Shown here: piece by piece, positions 1 through 9,235 of the stretch
Position numbering within the stretch: position 1 is the stretch's first letter
How the letters are laid out: the number at the start of each line of letters is the position of its first letter
From: Iodobacter fluviatilis
GTDB taxonomy: Bacteria; Pseudomonadota; Gammaproteobacteria; Burkholderiales; Chitinibacteraceae
Direction: 5' to 3'
Length of the DNA stretch: 64,000 bases
Assembly (NCBI RefSeq): GCF_004194535.1
Contig: NZ_CP025781.1
Span: 2,232,001-2,296,000 of the forward strand
Program-made: the position numbers and the translations under genes
Notes under the pieces: generated by a model
What the model saw: only the letters and a program-made list of their open reading frames with translations
Told to the model about the DNA's origin: nothing
The model's database searches: none

Positions 1-1174
1 GCATTGCGCGAACTTGTTTGATTTCTTCGCTGCTTGCCTTGTAGCTCACATTGGCGGGCGAGATGCTATTACCTAATTCTTCTCTTGATAATAAGCCGTA
101 AAAGTCGTGGTTCTCAGCCGTACTGGCCCAAAGCTGATTCGCCTCCAGCGTTTTATTTTGGCTTTTAAGGATGCGAGCCTTCCAATACATCCAGCTACTT
201 TCTTGCTGCTCCTTGGTGGGCAGCGCTTCAATGCGGGCAAGCGCGGTATCCCAATTAGAGAAACGCAAAGCCGCACGAATTGCCCAAGCGCGATCCTCGC
301 TTTCCATGCCTTGGCCATCGCCCTTGCTCAGCCAGTTGGAGGCTTGCTCATGCTGTTTTTTTGCGGCAACTAGGCCGATCTGTTGCCAAGCATAAGCTTT
401 ATCTTTGGCAGGCAATTGGCTCTCTAGATTGTTTAATAGGCTAGCCGCACGATCTGGGCTAGCCCTAGCGATTCTGCCTAAGGCATAGATGGCTAATTCA
501 CGGCCAGCAGGGGTGGCGAGTGAGAGCTTGCCGAGCTGTTTATCGGGCGAGGCAACGACTGCATTCACATTTTTAACGCTGAATTCAGCAGGGAAACCAA
601 CGCGGGGTGCTAATTGCCGTGCAAGCTCAGTGCGATTGCCGCTCAGTGCAATGCGGATACGCGTCCAAGCATCGGCAGTGCCAAGATCATTGCTATTAAA
701 TAAGGCATCAAATACGGGGTTGCAAGCCTCTGCTTGTGGTTTAGATGAAAACCATAGCGCTTTGGCTTCTAGTAAAGGGCCGCGCTCATTATTGGCCAAG
801 CCAGCTTGCGCATTCAGGCAGACTAATTCATTGCTTGGGTTATCTACCTTTGCGTATTCGGTCTCAAAACTCACCCAGCTTTTACGGCGCCCCAATTCTT
901 TGAGCCATTCCACTCTAAAGCGTTCTGCAAGCGGGCTATTGCCGTAATTTTTAAAAAAGCTTTGCGCATCACTTTCGCTGACGCTGGAAATTTGCGTACT
1001 CAGCCAGTAATAACGTGGATACATTTCTAAGGGCTCGCCAGCGCTGGAGTCGGCCATTTTTGCGATGCTGGGTAAATCGCGGCTACGGGCGGCTTCACGA
1101 AGCTGAGCAAGATCTAAGCGAGCTTGAGCACTGGCAGAAAGCGTTAGGGAAGCAATTAATAATAGTTTTTTCAT
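1..1174 (-). CDS. slt: Soluble lytic murein transglycosylase, N-terminal part (cut by window edge)
   Basis: Reading the minus strand from the ATG at 1174 gives an open frame to the window edge (about 391 codons). It begins with a signal peptide (MKKLLLIASLTLSASAQA) and continues as an Ala/Leu-rich helical protein of repeated short helices. This matches the superhelical U-domain of Slt70-type periplasmic lytic transglycosylases, which cleave the glycan strands of murein to 1,6-anhydro products. The catalytic SLT domain should lie beyond the left edge and is not visible, so the enzymatic call rests on the N-terminal architecture. There is only a weak purine stretch (AAAGAAC) before the ATG. Divergent from glyQ. 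Confidence 0.75.
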   Translation of the reverse strand, partial: MKKLLLIASLTLSASAQARLDLAQLREAARSRDLPSIAKMADSSAGEPLEMYPRYYWLSTQISSVSESDAQSFFKNYGNSPLAERFRVEWLKELGRRKSWVSFETEYAKVDNPSNELVCLNAQAGLANNERGPLLEAKALWFSSKPQAEACNPVFDALFNSNDLGTADAWTRIRIALSGNRTELARQLAPRVGFPAEFSVKNVNAVVASPDKQLGKLSLATPAGRELAIYALGRIARASPDRAASLLNNLESQLPAKDKAYAWQQIGLVAAKKQHEQASNWLSKGDGQGMESEDRAWAIRAALRFSNWDTALARIEALPTKEQQESSWMYWKARILKSQNKTLEANQLWASTAENHDFYGLLSREELGNSISPANVSYKASSEEIKQVRAM

Positions 1175-1848
1175 AGTTCTTTAAATGTATTGAGCAGGCA
1201 AGCGTAGCTTAAGCATAACTTAGGCTTGTTGTTATTCGTAGGTTAGTAATTGTAAAAAATAGAAAATATTTTTTCGCGACATGATCTGAGGTTAACGAGA
1301 GGCAAGGTCGGCTGTGCTAAGCCCCTCTGGGCTGTGTAGGTGGGTTTTGAGTATTCTTGCAGGTGATTACCATGTCACACATGGCGCGATGATCCTTGGC
1401 GGTCTATTTTTAAGTAACGTTAAGTCTTGCTGACTAGATTTTAACTAAACCTTTCAAAGTTATTCGGAATCAATACTTGCTGCTGCAACGAATTTTCTAG
1501 GGCCAGCAGGGAAAGCCAATTGCGTTAAAGCTTCGGCTTGCTAACGCGCTAGTGGCGAGTACGGTAGCTATTATGTTTTGGTCAGCGTTATTTTTTCTTT
1601 TCAAGCTTATGGATGCCCCTTTTTTTATGGTTGGCGGTATTTTTTGCAGATTCAATGCGCAGTCCAGCAGCGGGAGTTTAAGCAGGCACTTCAGTTGCTT
1701 GGCGAAGCAAACAAATCACTTCATTGAGTGCTTACACAGCAAAATACTGTGATTAGCATAAGCTGAGGATCCATCCTGATCTCCCGATAAAGGGTAAAAG
1801 CTAGTAGAATCAGGGCGTTTAAGAATATTAAAGAACGAGAATGGGAAT
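1175..1848. other. Intergenic region between slt and glyQ
   Basis: A 674-bp stretch without a convincing gene; a 66-codon plus-strand frame at 1552-1752 has no ribosome site or recognisable composition. It must hold the divergent promoters of slt and glyQ. A stable hairpin with a UUCG tetraloop lies at 1522-1547: GCGTTA pairs with TAACGC, AAGC with GCTT, with a 2-nt bulge. No T-run follows it, so it is not a typical terminator. Confidence 0.5.
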
Positions 1849-2739
1849 ATGCTGACTTTCCAAGAAATTCTGCTCACGCTGCAAAACTACTGGGGCCGTA
1901 ATGGTTGCGCGCTATTGCAGCCTTACGATATTGAAGTAGGCGCGGGTACATTCCATACCGCAACCTTTCTGCGCTCCCTAGGCCCAGAGCCTTGGAATGC
2001 CGCTTATGTGCAGCCTTCACGTCGTCCTAAGGATGGTCGTTATGGCGAAAACCCAAATCGCTTGCAGCATTATTACCAATTTCAAGTGGCTTTAAAGCCA
2101 TCGCCAGACAATATCCAAGATCTCTATTTGGGTAGTTTGCGTGAGCTGGGTATTGATACCAGTGTGCACGATATTCGCTTTGTAGAAGACGATTGGGAAA
2201 GCCCAAGCTTGGGCGCGTGGGGCTTAGGTTGGGAGGTGTGGTTGAACGGGATGGAGGTCACTCAGTTCACCTATTTCCAACAGGTTGGCGGTATTGATTG
2301 TAAGCCGGTGCTGGGCGAAATCACCTACGGTGTTGAGCGACTCGCCATGTATTTGCAAGGTGTGGAAAACGTTTACGATTTAGTGTGGACAGTTTATCCA
2401 AATGGCCAAAAAGTGACTTACGGCGATATCTACCATCAAAATGAAGTAGAGCAATCGACGTATAACTTTGAACACGCCAATGTGCCGCTGCTGCTCGATT
2501 TATTTAATAAATTTGAGAGCGAAGCCGCGCGCCTAATGGAAGCCAACTTAGCCTTGCCAGGCTACGAGATGGTGATGAAGTGCTCACACGTCTTTAACTT
2601 GCTGGATGCGCGTGGCGCGATTTCAGTGACAGAGCGTGCAGCGTATATTGGCCGCGTGCGTACGCTTTCTCGCCTAGTGGCGAGGGCGTATTACGATTCG
2701 CGTGAAGCATTGGGTTTCCCAATGTGCCAAGTTAGTTAG
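1849..2739 (+). CDS. glyQ: Glycyl-tRNA synthetase alpha subunit
   Basis: 296 aa, the normal length for the alpha chain of the bacterial heterotetrameric (alpha2beta2) class II glycyl-tRNA synthetase. The alpha chain holds the aminoacylation core that activates glycine with ATP. The start [20 protein letters not shown] is the family hallmark, followed by the conserved [18 protein letters not shown] segment and, towards the C-terminus, [13 protein letters not shown]. The ATG at 1849 follows GGGAAT. The beta chain glyS lies about 670 bp downstream with a small lipoprotein gene between, an order often seen in betaproteobacteria. Confidence 0.97.
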   Translation: MLTFQEILLTLQNYWGRNGCALLQPYDIEVGAGTFHTATFLRSLGPEPWNAAYVQPSRRPKDGRYGENPNRLQHYYQFQVALKPSPDNIQDLYLGSLRELGIDTSVHDIRFVEDDWESPSLGAWGLGWEVWLNGMEVTQFTYFQQVGGIDCKPVLGEITYGVERLAMYLQGVENVYDLVWTVYPNGQKVTYGDIYHQNEVEQSTYNFEHANVPLLLDLFNKFESEAARLMEANLALPGYEMVMKCSHVFNLLDARGAISVTERAAYIGRVRTLSRLVARAYYDSREALGFPMCQVS

Positions 2740-2742
2740 GTG

Positions 2743-3228
2743 ATGGCGATGATCCGCTATTTAATCTTGATTGCTTTGCTGACGGGTTGTGGAAAATTTG
2801 AAGATGAGGTCTATGGCCCGCTTGAAGTTCCCAAAGAGGGCGATTGGCGCAGTTATGGCGTGATGGCGGATTATGAAATGTTCGTCGATGTGAAATCGAT
2901 TACCCACGACGACGACTACGCGCCTACTAAGTACACCTATGTTTGGTTGCAACAGAAGTTTAATGAAGACCAAACGGATGAAGTAACTAAAAAGCAATTT
3001 CGCGTGAAGTACTCGCGCCATGCGATTGATTGCCCATCTAAGAAAATGGCCGGCACTTTAAGCGATATGCGTGATACAGAAAACCGCCAGGTGGCACGTT
3101 ATGATATTCCTGGTTATCAGTGGGAATTCGATGAGCCGCTAGCCAATAGCTTTGGCGGTGATTTTGTTCGTCAAGTCTGCAAAATTATGGCAGAGAAAGA
3201 AGCTAAAGCTAAATTAGAAGAAAATTAA
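2743..3228 (+). CDS. Small lipoprotein, possibly surface-adhesin protein E-like
   Basis: About 161 aa. A short hydrophobic leader ends in the lipobox LLTGC, so the mature protein should be lipid-anchored at Cys16. The body has a W-x-Y start (GDWRSYGVMADYEMFVDVKS), a YVW strand and two later cysteines (AIDC, RQVC) that could form a disulfide. This layout resembles the surface-adhesin protein E-like family, but similarity is weak by eye. It begins right after the glyQ stop: possible starts are GTG 2740, ATG 2743 and ATG 2749; the last has AGG eight bases upstream. Its place between glyQ and glyS suggests co-transcription, not a role in translation. Confidence 0.7.
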   Translation: MAMIRYLILIALLTGCGKFEDEVYGPLEVPKEGDWRSYGVMADYEMFVDVKSITHDDDYAPTKYTYVWLQQKFNEDQTDEVTKKQFRVKYSRHAIDCPSKKMAGTLSDMRDTENRQVARYDIPGYQWEFDEPLANSFGGDFVRQVCKIMAEKEAKAKLEEN

Positions 3229-3408
3229 CTGATGTTACAAAAACATCTTTTACCTACAAAAGACATAAACAATGTGTGGCAAAGTTGCCTGTATTGCTGC
3301 ATGTTGCCGACTAAATAGGGGCGAAATCAGTGGCTTAGCTTTCGTGATCTTTTGTGGGCGAAACCTTTTTTCAAAATGCCACTGCGTCATATCAGAGAAT
3401 TAAATCCC

Positions 3409-5481
3409 ATGTCCAATTCTGTATCTCAAACACTGCTAATAGAAATTTTTACCGAAGAATTACCACCTAAAGCTCTACCTAAATTGGGCGCTGTATTTGC
3501 CAGTGGCATTTTTGATGAATTAGCTAAATTGGGTTTTGTCGCCAAAGAAGCCGAAATGGAATCCTTTGCTAGCCCGCGTCGGCTCGCTGTATCGGTCTCC
3601 AATGTGCTGGCGGTGCAGCCTGATCAAGCCATTGAGCGCCGCGGCCCTGCCGTGGCTTCAGGCTTTAAAGATGGCGTGCCAACCCCTGCCTTGGCAGGCT
3701 TTGCACGTAGCTGCGGTGTGGATGTGGCCCAATTGGCGCAAGGCTCAGATGGCAAGCAAGATGTTTATGTCTTTTCTTCGGTCAAGGCTGGTGAAGCGCT
3801 GACTAAAGTCTTGTCGGGCATTATTGCCGCCACGCTTAAAAAACTGCCTGCACCCAAAATGATGCGTTGGGGCGATCGGGACGGCCAGTTTATTCGCCCA
3901 GTGCATGGTCTTGTGGTGCTGCATGGCAGCGAGGTTATTCCTGCCCAGTTCTTGCACCTAGAAGCCGGCCGCAGCACGCTGGGCCATCGCTTTTTATCAA
4001 CAGAGGCGATTGAGCTGGCTAATGCGGATGAATACGCCGCTCGTTTGTTTGATGATGGCTTTGTTGAGGCGAGCTTTGATGCCCGTCGTGCCTTGATTGC
4101 AGATCAGCTTAACAATGCCTGCCTAGAGTTAAACGCACAAATTGCGCCCGCTGATGGCCTACTGGATGAAGTCACTGCGCTGGTGGAGTGGCCCGTGGTG
4201 TACACCGGCAATTTTGATGAGAAATTCTTAGCTGTGCCGCAGGAATGCTTGATTTTATCTATGCAGCAGCATCAAAAATACTTCCCGTTGCTGGATCAAA
4301 ACGGCAAGCTATTACCTAAGTTTTTGGTTGTTTCCAATCTAGAAACACCAGACCCAAGCCATATTATTCATGGCAATGAGCGGGTATTACGCGCACGTCT
4401 TTCGGATGCCGAGTTCTTTTTTGAACAAGATAAAAAGAAAAAATTGGATTCCCGTGTGCCGCAATTGGCCAATGTGGTTTATCACAACAAAATTGGTAGC
4501 CAGCTCGAGCGTGTTGAGCGCCTACAAACTATTGCCGCTGCGATTGCCTTAAAACTGCACGCCGATGTAGCCGATTGTAAACGTGCGGCTTATTTAGCTA
4601 AGGCAGATTTGATCGCCGATATGGTGGGTGAGTTCCCTGAATTGCAAGGCGTGATGGGCATGTATTACGCTCGTATTGATGGCGAAAACGAAGCCGTTGC
4701 TGCTGCAATTGAAGGCCACTACCATCCGCGTTTTGCAGGCGATAGCCTGCCGGTTGGCGCTGTAGCACAGACGGTTTCGCTGGCAGACAAGCTGGAATCG
4801 ATTGTGGGGATTTACGGCATTGGTCTGATCCCAACGGGGGATAAAGACCCATTCGCCTTACGCCGTGCCGCACTGGGCGTATTGCGTATGGTGCTTGATT
4901 TACCGCTAGATTTAAAAGAGTTGCTGAGTCTTACCGCTGGCAGCTTCCCTGCTGGAGTCGTAGCAGAGGGTACGGTAGAAGGCGTGTATGGCTTTATGCT
5001 AGATCGCCTAAAAAACTACCTCGCTGCAGATTATCCAGTTGCGGATATTGACGCGGTGTTGGCGCTGAAACCTACCCTCTTAAATGAGATGGTGATTCGT
5101 TTGCAAGCGGTAGCGGTATTTAAGTCGCTGCCAGAAGCAACGGCCTTGGCTGCGGCCAATAAGCGTATTCGCAATATTCTGAAGAAGGTTGAAGGCGACT
5201 TACCTGTACTAAATGCCGCCTTGCTGAGCGATGCCGCTGAAATTGCACTACACGCCGAGTTGTTGAAACTGCAACCTATGGTGAGCAGTGCTTTGGCTAG
5301 CCAAGACTTTACGGGCGCATTGAAAGCATTAAGTGCTTTAAAAGAGCCTGTGGATGCTTTCTTTGATTCGGTCATGGTGATGGCAGAAGATCTAGCTGTG
5401 CGCGGTAATCGTCAAGCTCTACTCGCAGCCTTAGCAAGCCTAATGAATCAAGTGGCAGAGCTGTCTTTACTGGCTGAGTAA
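3409..5481 (+). CDS. glyS: Glycyl-tRNA synthetase beta subunit
   Basis: 690 aa beta chain of the heterotetrameric glycyl-tRNA synthetase, which binds tRNA-Gly and is required for aminoacylation. The N-terminus (TLLIEIFTEELPPKALPKLG) and the internal MMRWGDRDGQFIRPVHGLV and SMQQHQKYFPLLD segments are family signatures; an HD-like region (FPELQGVMGMYYA) and a C-terminal helical anticodon-binding region follow. I chose the ATG at 3409, preceded by AGAGA, rather than the in-frame GTG at 3352, because homologues begin just before TLLIEI. Confidence 0.96.
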   Translation: MSNSVSQTLLIEIFTEELPPKALPKLGAVFASGIFDELAKLGFVAKEAEMESFASPRRLAVSVSNVLAVQPDQAIERRGPAVASGFKDGVPTPALAGFARSCGVDVAQLAQGSDGKQDVYVFSSVKAGEALTKVLSGIIAATLKKLPAPKMMRWGDRDGQFIRPVHGLVVLHGSEVIPAQFLHLEAGRSTLGHRFLSTEAIELANADEYAARLFDDGFVEASFDARRALIADQLNNACLELNAQIAPADGLLDEVTALVEWPVVYTGNFDEKFLAVPQECLILSMQQHQKYFPLLDQNGKLLPKFLVVSNLETPDPSHIIHGNERVLRARLSDAEFFFEQDKKKKLDSRVPQLANVVYHNKIGSQLERVERLQTIAAAIALKLHADVADCKRAAYLAKADLIADMVGEFPELQGVMGMYYARIDGENEAVAAAIEGHYHPRFAGDSLPVGAVAQTVSLADKLESIVGIYGIGLIPTGDKDPFALRRAALGVLRMVLDLPLDLKELLSLTAGSFPAGVVAEGTVEGVYGFMLDRLKNYLAADYPVADIDAVLALKPTLLNEMVIRLQAVAVFKSLPEATALAAANKRIRNILKKVEGDLPVLNAALLSDAAEIALHAELLKLQPMVSSALASQDFTGALKALSALKEPVDAFFDSVMVMAEDLAVRGNRQALLAALASLMNQVAELSLLAE

Positions 5482-5490
5482 AAAAATAAT

Positions 5491-5537
5491 GTAGGGTGGG
5501 CACGTGTAGGGTGGGCACAAAAACGTGCCCACCCTAC
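5491..5537 (+). repeat. GTAGGGTGGGCAC palindromic repeat, terminator-like
   Basis: Two direct copies of GTAGGGTGGGCAC (5491-5503 and 5505-5517) are followed by the inverted copy GTGCCCACCCTAC (5525-5537), giving a perfect 13-bp stem with a 7-nt A-rich loop just after glyS. There is no following T-run. Related hairpins occur at 24876-24960, 36120-36197 and 37475-37502, so this is a dispersed element that may stop or protect the glyS transcript. Confidence 0.75.
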
Positions 5538-5566
5538 TGCTTGTTAGATGAAAAACGGAGTCGCGT

Positions 5567-6115
5567 ATGAAGTTATTGATTCTCGACCGCGACGGCGTAA
5601 TCAATGAAGATAGTCCTGATTATATCAAAACGCCGGAAGAGTGGATTCCCGTTGCAGGCAGTTTAGAGGCGATTGGCGAATTATCCCGCTCTGGCTGGAC
5701 GATTGTGGTGGCGACTAATCAAAGCGCAATTGGCCGCAAGATGATTAGTGTGGATGTATTAAACCGAATTCATGCCAAGATGCATCGTGCCCTTGCCGAG
5801 CAGGGTGGGCATATTGATGCGGTGTTTTTCTGCCCGCATGCACCGGACACCACCTGCGTTTGTCGTAAACCTAATCCAGGCATGCTCTTAGATATCTCTA
5901 GCCGCTTTCATGTGCCGAGCGCGCAATTAGTGATGGTGGGGGATTCATTACGCGATTTGCAAGCCATTGCGGCGGTGGGGGGCAAGCCTATCTTGGTGCG
6001 CACCGGTAACGGTGTTAAAACTGAACGAAAAGGTCTGCTGCCCGATGGTACGGAGATATTTGACGATTTAGCGGCTTTTGCCGCGCATTTATTGGCTCCT
6101 GAAGGTGAGGATTAA
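5567..6115 (+). CDS. gmhB: D-glycero-beta-D-manno-heptose-1,7-bisphosphate 7-phosphatase
   Basis: 182 aa HAD-superfamily phosphatase. Motif I is DRDGVIN (residues 7-13), motif II lies around VVATNQS, and motif IV is GDSLRD. A CPH...CVC set gives the zinc-binding loop typical of GmhB and histidinol-phosphatase relatives. It removes the C7 phosphate from heptose bisphosphate on the way to ADP-heptose for the LPS inner core. Its stop abuts the plsC start (6115/6116), so the two are translationally linked in an envelope-lipid operon. Confidence 0.93.
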   Translation: MKLLILDRDGVINEDSPDYIKTPEEWIPVAGSLEAIGELSRSGWTIVVATNQSAIGRKMISVDVLNRIHAKMHRALAEQGGHIDAVFFCPHAPDTTCVCRKPNPGMLLDISSRFHVPSAQLVMVGDSLRDLQAIAAVGGKPILVRTGNGVKTERKGLLPDGTEIFDDLAAFAAHLLAPEGED

Positions 6116-6850
6116 ATGATTTGGCTGCGTTCTATTTTGTACTGGTTGGCTGTTCCTATAGTAACTCCGATTTTTTGTGTCATTGCGATTCTCATTCTGC
6201 CGCTTCCCCCTATGCTGCGTTACCGCATTATTCGTGGCTGGTCATGGATTATGCTCAAATGGCTTAAATTTACCTGTGGCCTGACTTACCGTGTGGAAGG
6301 TCTTGAAAACTTGCCTGCTAACCCAGCCGTGGTGATGAGTAAACATCAATCGGCATGGGAAACGCTGGCGCTGCAGCATGTATTTCCACCGCAAGTTTGG
6401 GTGCTAAAAAAAGAGTTATTAAAGCTGCCGATCTTTGGCTGGGGCTTGGCTACCCTATCGCCGATTGCGATAGATCGCTCTAACCGTGCTGAGGCGCAAA
6501 AGCAGTTAATTTCTCAAGGTAAAGATCGCTTAACTAAGGGTTTTTGGATTGTGATTTTCCCTGAAGGCACGCGTGTACCATCCGGTGCTTATAAGCCTTA
6601 TAAGCAAGGTGGGGCGCGCTTGGCGCTGGATTTGGAAGTGCCTATTGTGCCGGTTGCGCATAATTCAGGTGAGTATTGGCCACGCAATTCCTTTTTAAAA
6701 TGGCCTGGTGAAATTGTGATGGTGGTGGGTAAGCCGATCGATCCTGCAGGGCGTAGCCCGCACGATGTCACCCAAGAAGTTGAAAACTGGATTGAGGCTG
6801 AAATCCAGCGTTTTGGCGGCGTTGGCCCCTGCTATGCGCCCAAAAAATGA
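6116..6850 (+). CDS. plsC: 1-acyl-sn-glycerol-3-phosphate acyltransferase
   Basis: 244 aa membrane-associated acyltransferase that makes phosphatidic acid from lysophosphatidic acid. Two N-terminal hydrophobic stretches precede the catalytic box KHQSAWE (His77), an H-x4-E variant of the usual H-x4-D that I recall in betaproteobacterial NlaA-type enzymes. The phosphate-binding motif FPEGTR is at 148-153. It follows gmhB directly, and its 3' end overlaps the next gene by 17 bases. Confidence 0.93.
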   Translation: MIWLRSILYWLAVPIVTPIFCVIAILILPLPPMLRYRIIRGWSWIMLKWLKFTCGLTYRVEGLENLPANPAVVMSKHQSAWETLALQHVFPPQVWVLKKELLKLPIFGWGLATLSPIAIDRSNRAEAQKQLISQGKDRLTKGFWIVIFPEGTRVPSGAYKPYKQGGARLALDLEVPIVPVAHNSGEYWPRNSFLKWPGEIVMVVGKPIDPAGRSPHDVTQEVENWIEAEIQRFGGVGPCYAPKK

Positions 6851-7519
6851 AGCTTATTTATTGCGGCTGGCTGATAAAGAAATCGCTTATCAAGTAGAGC
6901 GTAGCAGCCGCCGCCGCTCAATTGGCCTGAAAATCACCGCCGATGGGCTGACTATTGTTTTGCCTGCACGTGCCCCTATCAAAGAAGCTGAGCGGGCGAT
7001 CCAAAGTAAGTTAAAGTGGATATTAGCCAAGCTGGCGCAGCCTATGCCCGCCGTTGTGGCCTTGGCGGCGGGAAGTAGCGTGCTGTGGCAGGGCCAAGCT
7101 AAGTTTGTGCAGCTGGCGGCGGGCAGGACACGGCTAGAAGCAGAAATTTTATACGTTTCTGAGTTGATCCCCCTTCCAACAGCGCTTACTCGCTTTTATC
7201 AGCGCAGCGCTAAGGCTTATTTTTTACAGAGACTTGGCTTTTGGAGCGAGCAGATGGGCTTGCAGCCACGGCAGTTGTTTGTAAGCTCAGCCAAAAGCCG
7301 TTGGGGAGTTGCACTGCCTTAGGCGATATTCGGCTGAACTGGCGCTTAATGCAGGCTCCGCCGCAGGTGATTGATTATGTGGTGATTCATGAGCTAGCGC
7401 ATCTGGTAGAGCTTAACCACTCCTCACGTTTCTGGGACATCGTTGCCGAAGCATGCCCAGATTGGAAAACAAAACGGCTTTGGCTTAAGCAAAATGGTGC
7501 GCTGCTATTTGCGTGGTAA
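6834..7519 (+). pseudogene. SprT/YgjP-like metallopeptidase (DUF45), frameshifted
   Basis: Two reading frames together make one YgjP-like protein of about 228 aa. The first (ATG 6834 to stop 7322) carries the N-terminal domain up to SSAKSRWG; the second continues with SCTALGDIRLNWRL and holds the zinc motif HELAHLVELNHSSRFW (HExxH plus a downstream His) and the conserved C-terminal tryptophans. The break is at the G-run 7303-7306: five G's rather than four would join the frames at SRWGSC. It is either a real inactivation or a homopolymer error. The start overlaps plsC. The stop codon (7517-7519) lies in the end of a repeat element. Confidence 0.85.
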
Positions 7520-7536
7520 GCCCGACAGGCTGCTAG
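7517..7536. repeat. MITE family 2, right end only
   Basis: TAAGCCCGACAGGCTGCTAG matches the right terminus of the family-2 elements at 32515-32682 and 39804-39972. Its TAA is the stop codon of the SprT-like gene, so the element end lies at the gene's 3' boundary. The last CTAG is shared with the left end of the adjoining family-1 fragment. Confidence 0.75.
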
Positions 7537-7594
7537 GGTCTGTTGGCGTTTCATTCACAATTGTGCTGAGCCAGAAAACGGCTAAGCACAAGGC
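7534..7594. repeat. MITE family 1, truncated copy
   Basis: Begins with the family-1 terminus (TAGGGTCTGTTGGCGTTTC) and continues with the sub-terminal segment seen in copy 45779-46048 (GAGCC, AAACGGC, CACAAGGCA), then similarity is lost. The rest of the gap up to 7780 shows no gene. Confidence 0.75.
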
Positions 7595-7780
7595 AGTCCC
7601 CCAAAAGACATCTTGAATTACAGGCTGCATAGAGAAAGGCATTTTGTTGAGTGGGGCCGTTTTCTTTGGGTATTTTCAAACTTAAGTGCTCGGGATGTCA
7701 CCTTAGCTCGCAGCATGGGGCTTTACCTTTCGTTTTGAGGCGTGCTGAAGGCCCTGAAATAGATTGCGTAAGTAAGTGAT

Positions 7781-9235
7781 CTACTCGCAAGTCGCTAAAG
7801 CATGATTCAAGGCTGCTCTGGCATAGATGATCGTTTCGCTGGCGCTTAGACCTATCCCGCCTAAATTTTCCCTGCACCAGTCTTCTGCTGCTCTGCCATG
7901 TAGCCAGCAGCCGCTTCGTACCGCCGCCAATGGCGCTAGGCCTTGAGCGATGAGTGCGGCGATGATGCCGGATAACACATCGCCTTGGCCAGCACTGGCA
8001 AGGGCGGCATTGCCGCTGCCGTTGATGCTCCAAGATTGCCCATCCGTACAAATTGATCCTGCACCTTTGAGTAGTACCGTGGCGTGATAACGCTCGGCAA
8101 TGGTTTTGGCTGCAGCAATGCGGTTGGCTTGCACTGCTGCGGTGCTGGTTTGCAGCAGTCTTGCTGCTTCTGCAGGGTGCGGGGTAAGAATAGTGGCTGC
8201 ACTTCGCTGGGTGATGGCTACGGCTAACTGGCTAGTGCTTGCCAGTAGATTAAGAGCATCTGCGTCTAGCAGCAGTGGCAGCGGGCTGGCAATGCTTTGC
8301 TGTACCAGCGCCATTGCCTCTTGGCTAGTGCCAAGCCCAGGGCCAATCACTAGCATGGTGAGCGCGGGGTGTTGGAGCGCAGCTGCTGCAGGATGCAGCA
8401 TAAGCTCGGGCTGTGTGGGGTCTACGCTTAATATTTTATCGAGTAAGCCAAGTACCACACGGCCTGCGCCTAATTTTAACGCGGCGCGGCCAGCGAGTAG
8501 CGTGGCGCCAACCATAGCTGTTGCTCCGCCAATAATCCCTACGGTGCCGTAACTGCCTTTATGGCTATCCGCTTTGCGCAGTAAATTGGCAATGGCGCTA
8601 GGTGCTATCGTTTGTAAATAGCCATCTGGCTCTGGGTAGAAAGACTGGGAGATTTGTAAATTGAGTAAATGAATATCACCACAGGCATTACAGCCTTGGC
8701 CGGTAAATTGGCCAGGTTTATGCGCTATAAAGCTGAGTGTGTGAGTGGCTTGCACCGCGTTGCCTGCACCATTATCGGCCATTAATCCACTGGGGATATC
8801 TAAAGCAATAATAGGGCAGGCCAGCGCTTGCAGCTCTTGGATTATTTGGCTATCAGTGGCAGAAAGTACGCGATTAAGCCCAATGCCATAGAGGCCATCA
8901 ATGGCTAAATCAGCGTGTAAGGTGGTGTGGTTTTGGATTTGTCCACCGCAGGCCAACCATTCGGACAAGGCCTGCTGCGCATCTGGCTGTGTTACTGGCG
9001 CGCTAAGCCGTAGAAAAACATTTTTACCGGCATGACGTAGCTGTTTTGCGGTGAGTAAAGCATCGCCGCCATTATTGCCAGATCCTGCCAAAACATAAAT
9101 ATTTTGCGCATTAGGGTAGTGTTTCAGCACCCATTGCGTGCTGGTTTTGCCCGCTCTTTGCATGAGCGACAAGCTGGCCGCAGCGGTTTCGATTTGCCTT
9201 AAGGTGTGGCTAAAAAAGAGCGGGGCATTTTTCAT
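7781..9235 (-). CDS. nnr: Bifunctional NAD(P)H-hydrate epimerase / ADP-dependent NAD(P)H-hydrate dehydratase
   Basis: 484 aa with two fused domains. The N-terminal YjeF_N domain (about residues 1-215; VLAGSGNNGGDAL, IDGLYGIGLNR, ALDIPSGL) epimerises NAD(P)HX. The C-terminal ribokinase-like CARKD domain (about 225-480; HKGSYGTVGIIGG, VIGPGLG, LLLDADALN, LTPHPAEAARL, GNAALASAGQGDVLSGIIAAL) dehydrates it using ADP, repairing damaged nicotinamide cofactors. Its start overlaps the stop of the upstream PilZ gene by four bases, so the two form one transcript. Confidence 0.93.
   Translation of the reverse strand: MKNAPLFFSHTLRQIETAAASLSLMQRAGKTSTQWVLKHYPNAQNIYVLAGSGNNGGDALLTAKQLRHAGKNVFLRLSAPVTQPDAQQALSEWLACGGQIQNHTTLHADLAIDGLYGIGLNRVLSATDSQIIQELQALACPIIALDIPSGLMADNGAGNAVQATHTLSFIAHKPGQFTGQGCNACGDIHLLNLQISQSFYPEPDGYLQTIAPSAIANLLRKADSHKGSYGTVGIIGGATAMVGATLLAGRAALKLGAGRVVLGLLDKILSVDPTQPELMLHPAAAALQHPALTMLVIGPGLGTSQEAMALVQQSIASPLPLLLDADALNLLASTSQLAVAITQRSAATILTPHPAEAARLLQTSTAAVQANRIAAAKTIAERYHATVLLKGAGSICTDGQSWSINGSGNAALASAGQGDVLSGIIAALIAQGLAPLAAVRSGCWLHGRAAEDWCRENLGGIGLSASETIIYARAALNHALATCE

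Noticed and set aside
489-947. 152-codon plus-strand open frame
   Set aside because: It is antisense to the well-supported slt frame and has no protein-family look.
1552-1752. 66-codon plus-strand open frame before glyQ
   Set aside because: No ribosome site and no recognisable composition; probably chance.
8100-8552. 150-codon plus-strand open frame
   Set aside because: Antisense shadow of the NAD(P)HX dehydratase domain, Ala/Ser-rich because of the codon pattern of the real gene.
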